From Negativicutes bacterium (GTDB lineage: Bacteria; Bacillota; Negativicutes; JAGOZY01): DNA of 7,761 nucleotides. The first letter of the stretch is position 1, and the number at the start of each line of letters is the position of its first letter. Below are positions 5,552-7,761 of this stretch, one piece after another. The stretch is from positions 1-7,761 of the forward strand of contig JAGOZY010000040.1 in the NCBI GenBank assembly GCA_018058445.1, given 5' to 3'. A program made the translations under genes and the position numbers. The notes beneath the pieces were generated by a model. The model was given only the letters and a program-made list of their open reading frames with translations, was not told where the DNA came from and ran no database searches.

Positions 5552-5989
5552 ATGTTTAAAGAATTCAAGGAATTTGCGATGAAGGGCAATGTTATTGATC
5601 TTGCTGTCGGGGTCGTTATCGGTGGTGCTTTTGGTAAAATTGTAGCGTCTTTTGTGTCGGATATGCTGATGCCGTTGATTGGCGTGGTCCTGGGACGAGT
5701 TGACTTTAATAATTTATATGTAGTTCTAGCCGGACCGAAAGGGCCTTTTGTCAGTTTAGCTGAGGCGCAGCAGGCGGGCGCGCTGACTTTAAATTATGGT
5801 AGATTTATTAGTAGCATTTTTGATTTTGTAGTGATTGCTTTTGCTATTTTTCTTTTTGTACGGATGATTAATCAGATGAGACGGGAAGAAGCGGAAGCTG
5901 CTCCTGCGACGAAAGAATGCTCGTTCTGCTTTACTGAAATTCCGATTAAAGCAGTTAAATGCCCGAATTGCACAGCAGATTTAAAGTAA
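5552..5989 (+). CDS. mscL: Large-conductance mechanosensitive channel MscL with C-terminal zinc-ribbon tail
   Basis: MscL forms a homopentameric inner-membrane pore that opens under membrane tension during hypo-osmotic shock. The 145-residue protein begins with the family N-terminus MFKEFKEFAMKGNVIDLAVG. TM1 spans about 15-45, with the pore-lining GVVIGGAFGKIV. A periplasmic loop covers about 46-85, and TM2 (SSIFDFVVIAFAIFLFVRMI) covers about 87-106. A charged linker follows, then CSFC at 123-126 and CPNC at 137-140. These four cysteines are spaced like a small zinc ribbon, in place of the plain helical bundle of E. coli MscL. The ATG at 5552 is preferred over an in-frame TTG at 5549 because GAGGAGG (5538-5544) is seven bases from the ATG but only four from the TTG. 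A strong terminator follows 11 bases after the stop. Confidence 0.96.
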   Translation: MFKEFKEFAMKGNVIDLAVGVVIGGAFGKIVASFVSDMLMPLIGVVLGRVDFNNLYVVLAGPKGPFVSLAEAQQAGALTLNYGRFISSIFDFVVIAFAIFLFVRMINQMRREEAEAAPATKECSFCFTEIPIKAVKCPNCTADLK

Positions 5990-6000
5990 CTAACAAATAG

Positions 6001-6035
6001 AAAAACGGTTGCAACTTCAAGTTGCAACCGTTTTT
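6001..6035. terminator. Strong bidirectional terminator between mscL and the transporter gene
   Basis: CGGTTGCAACT (6006-6016) pairs perfectly with AGTTGCAACCG (6020-6030) around a 3-base loop. The stem is extended by A5 at 6001-6005 against T5 at 6031-6035, giving 16 pairs. T tracts appear on both strands, so it serves mscL on the plus strand and the transporter gene on the minus strand. Confidence 0.95.
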
Positions 6036-6047
6036 TGTTTGATTTAT

Positions 6048-6812
6048 TTATTTCCGGCCGATCCAGTAATAAACTGCGCCTAGCCCAAATCCACCGACGA
6101 TGTTTCCAAGGGTGACCCACAGTAGGTTGTGGAGCGCACCGAACAGTGAAATGGTTGGCGGGTGGGGAATCATCAAGGCTGTTGCAAAGACTGTCATATT
6201 TGCGACGCTATGCTCAAACCCTGTGGTGATAAAGGCGAATAGACACCAGAAGATCATGATGAGCTTGGCGGTCTCTTCTTTAAGCCTTAGGGAGCAGATC
6301 ACAGCTAGACAGACTAGGATGTTACAAAGTACACCCCGAAAAAAAGCCGAAGCCGGTGAGAGGGCCATTTTAGCTTGTGCTGTTGTAGTTATAAAACCTG
6401 AAATCTCGGGGATTCCGAGCTGAGTTCCTACATACAAAGCTGAAACAAGAACGGCTCCACTTAGGTTGCCTAAATAGCTGTAAATCCATAAAGAAAGAGT
6501 GCTTCCTAGGGTGATTTTTCGACTTAAGAGGGCAGGAGCGGAGAGCAGATTGTTTCCTGTGAAGAGCTCTGAACCTGCCATAATGACTAAGCTTAACGAA
6601 ATGCCGAAGCTCAGTCCCATTAAAATACGATAAGTCATTCCGCTTGGCTGGGTGAGGCCGCCGATTGTCATGATTAACAAAATTCCAAGGCCGACATAGA
6701 AGCCCGCTAAGAGAGAGGCAATGAAGTAACGCGTGGGGCTTTTTAAAAGAAGAGTTACTTTAGCAGTTCCGGCTTCGGTCAATTTGGCTGAAAGCTCTTC
6801 GTACATAATCAT
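6048..6812 (-). CDS. nirC: Formate/nitrite transporter family protein, NirC-like
   Basis: This 254-residue protein belongs to the FocA/NirC (FNT) family of pentameric inner-membrane channels for small monovalent anions such as formate, nitrite or hydrosulfide. Six hydrophobic segments are visible, at about 28-50, 62-82, 105-128, 158-175, 183-213 and 226-251. Signatures are AGSELFTGNNL (79-89), the lysine K148 of the conserved pore region, and FITTGFEHSVANMTVF (194-209) with the central pore histidine H201. HNLLWVTLGNIVGG (228-241) is also conserved. The details resemble E. coli NirC more than FocA, from memory, so nitrite is the better guess, but no nitrite reductase gene is present to confirm it. 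The ATG used has AAGGA only a few bases upstream. An in-frame ATG two codons later (6806) has the better spacing and may be the true start. The upstream glycosyltransferase gene ends 26 bases away, so co-transcription is likely. Confidence 0.92.
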   Translation of the reverse strand: MIMYEELSAKLTEAGTAKVTLLLKSPTRYFIASLLAGFYVGLGILLIMTIGGLTQPSGMTYRILMGLSFGISLSLVIMAGSELFTGNNLLSAPALLSRKITLGSTLSLWIYSYLGNLSGAVLVSALYVGTQLGIPEISGFITTTAQAKMALSPASAFFRGVLCNILVCLAVICSLRLKEETAKLIMIFWCLFAFITTGFEHSVANMTVFATALMIPHPPTISLFGALHNLLWVTLGNIVGGFGLGAVYYWIGRK

Positions 6813-6838
6813 TCATCCTTCGTTTGAGGATTTTCAAG

Positions 6839-7761
6839 TCATGAATTGAGTAATTGATTCATCCAGTTGGCACTATCTTTAGCGGCGGAAGGTCTTCCTA
6901 GGGCAAGGGCGTTTTCAGAAAGGCTGACGAGAGAAGATGGGGTGCGAAGCAATTCTTCGATTTTTCTAGGAATATCTTTTACCCGATGAAGCGATATCGC
7001 TGCACCGTGTTTTTCGATGAATTGAGCATTGTCTTCTTCTTGTCCGGCACGTCCTGGGAGCAGAAGTAAAGGGGTTCCTCGTGAGAGGGCTTCACTAGTC
7101 GTTAAGCCGCCAGCTTTGGAGATCAATAGATCGGCAGACTCCATATATTCAGCGATTTTGTCGGTGTAACCAAGGACTGTTAGGTCGTGTTTGGTATGAC
7201 CGATCAGATTTTTCATCTCTTCTTCAAGGGGTTGGTTTTTGCCAGCAATGAATGTGACTTTACATGGGACTGATAAGGATTCGAGTGTCTGATAGGCTTC
7301 TTTAAGTGGCCCCATTCCCCAACCGCCGCCAGCAATCAGTAAGTGAAGCTTGGCCTGTTGTGGCTGTGGAATTGGCGGTGCCCAAAATGGTTCAGAAATC
7401 GGGATACCGGTCGCATGAATTTTGTGACTTGGAATTCCGATTTTTATTAATTTTTCGGCTTGTTCCTCATGGGGGACACAATACAGATCAAGGCCTGTAT
7501 CCGCCCAAAGCTCATGAATTACAAAATCAGTAACGATTCCGGCAAGAGGCAACGAGAGTTGCCCTTTCTTTTTAAGCCAGGAAGCTGCATTCGCTGGGCT
7601 GGGATGAGTAAAAGCGAGGCCATGAATCTCTTTGCCCTCATTTTCGATCAATTGCATAAGCCGTGCTTTCATACTCAAAGCGCATTGAGTTCGAATCAGT
7701 GAACCCGTTAGATTAAAATCACTGATTCGATACAAAAATTCATAAGACCAAGGGGCGTGTT
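6839..7761 (-). CDS. MGDG synthase/UgtP/MurG-like glycosyltransferase, 5' end beyond the window
   Basis: The reading frame is open from the TGA stop to the right edge, giving 306 visible residues. A TTG at 7735 is not a credible start: the frame continues upstream as HAPWSYEF, followed by LYRISDF, which looks like the inside of this family's N-terminal domain. The acceptor half shows GIVTDFVIHELW (74-85) with VTD and His, and HATGIPISEPFW (115-126). The donor half has GGGWGMGPL (144-152), then VLGYTDKIAEYM (195-206) and KAGGLTTSEALSRGTPLLLL (215-234). PGRAGQEEDN (235-244), the UDP-sugar site of GT28 enzymes, follows. Relatives transfer galactose or glucose to diacylglycerol, or GlcNAc in MurG, at the inner face of the membrane. 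The exact acceptor and sugar cannot be told. The transporter gene follows after 26 bases. Confidence 0.92.
   Translation of the reverse strand, partial: HAPWSYEFLYRISDFNLTGSLIRTQCALSMKARLMQLIENEGKEIHGLAFTHPSPANAASWLKKKGQLSLPLAGIVTDFVIHELWADTGLDLYCVPHEEQAEKLIKIGIPSHKIHATGIPISEPFWAPPIPQPQQAKLHLLIAGGGWGMGPLKEAYQTLESLSVPCKVTFIAGKNQPLEEEMKNLIGHTKHDLTVLGYTDKIAEYMESADLLISKAGGLTTSEALSRGTPLLLLPGRAGQEEDNAQFIEKHGAAISLHRVKDIPRKIEELLRTPSSLVSLSENALALGRPSAAKDSANWMNQLLNS

Noticed and set aside
6100..6423. Plus-strand 107-residue open frame opposite the transporter gene
   Set aside because: It is antisense to a clearly recognised FNT family gene, has no ribosome site, and its composition is that of a shadow frame.
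7733..7735. TTG at 7735 as start of the glycosyltransferase
   Set aside because: The frame stays open to the window edge and the upstream codons continue a plausible family sequence. No ribosome site precedes the TTG, so the gene is partial.

Overview
The window reads as an ordinary chromosomal stretch of a Firmicute of moderate GC. The clues are a CcpN-like CBS repressor next to a pyruvate,phosphate dikinase (PPDK) regulatory protein, strong AAGGAGG-type ribosome binding sites, TTG and GTG starts, and U-tailed terminators. The M48 protease and NirC-like transporter resemble those of diderm Firmicutes (Negativicutes), but that placement is inference. I see no phage, insertion sequence, CRISPR array, tRNA or rRNA. 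No stretch longer than about 160 bases lacks a gene. Eight protein genes are present, two of them cut by the window edges.

Positions 1-2299 are on the minus strand. A CBS-domain repressor (ccpN-like) is followed after 75 bases by the PPDK regulatory protein, then a terminator, then a SAM-dependent methyltransferase that runs off the left edge. The repressor/PPDK-regulator pair is a known partnership for switching between glycolysis and gluconeogenesis. The dikinase gene itself is not here.

Positions 2300-4220 hold an exported M48 zinc metalloprotease (+), divergent from the repressor. It converges on an unrecognised exported protein (-), and the two share a two-way terminator. The repressor/protease intergenic region carries two copies of one 9-base box in opposite orientation. 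Both lie in promoter-like positions and resemble the known CcpN operator.

Positions 4221-6035 hold mnmA (tRNA U34 2-thiolation) and mscL (mechanosensitive channel with a C-terminal zinc-ribbon tail), both on the plus strand and each preceded by a TGn extended -10 promoter candidate. They end at a strong two-way terminator.

Positions 6048-7761 hold a NirC-type formate/nitrite transporter gene 26 bases downstream of an MGDG-synthase/UgtP/MurG-like glycosyltransferase gene that is cut by the right edge. Both are on the minus strand.

I found no convincing new multi-gene system. The points most worth a second look are regulatory: the paired boxes at 2371-2420, alternative structures in the leader of the PPDK regulator, and repeated use of extended -10 promoters. 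The MscL cysteine tail and the unexplained domains in the two convergent exported proteins also deserve attention.
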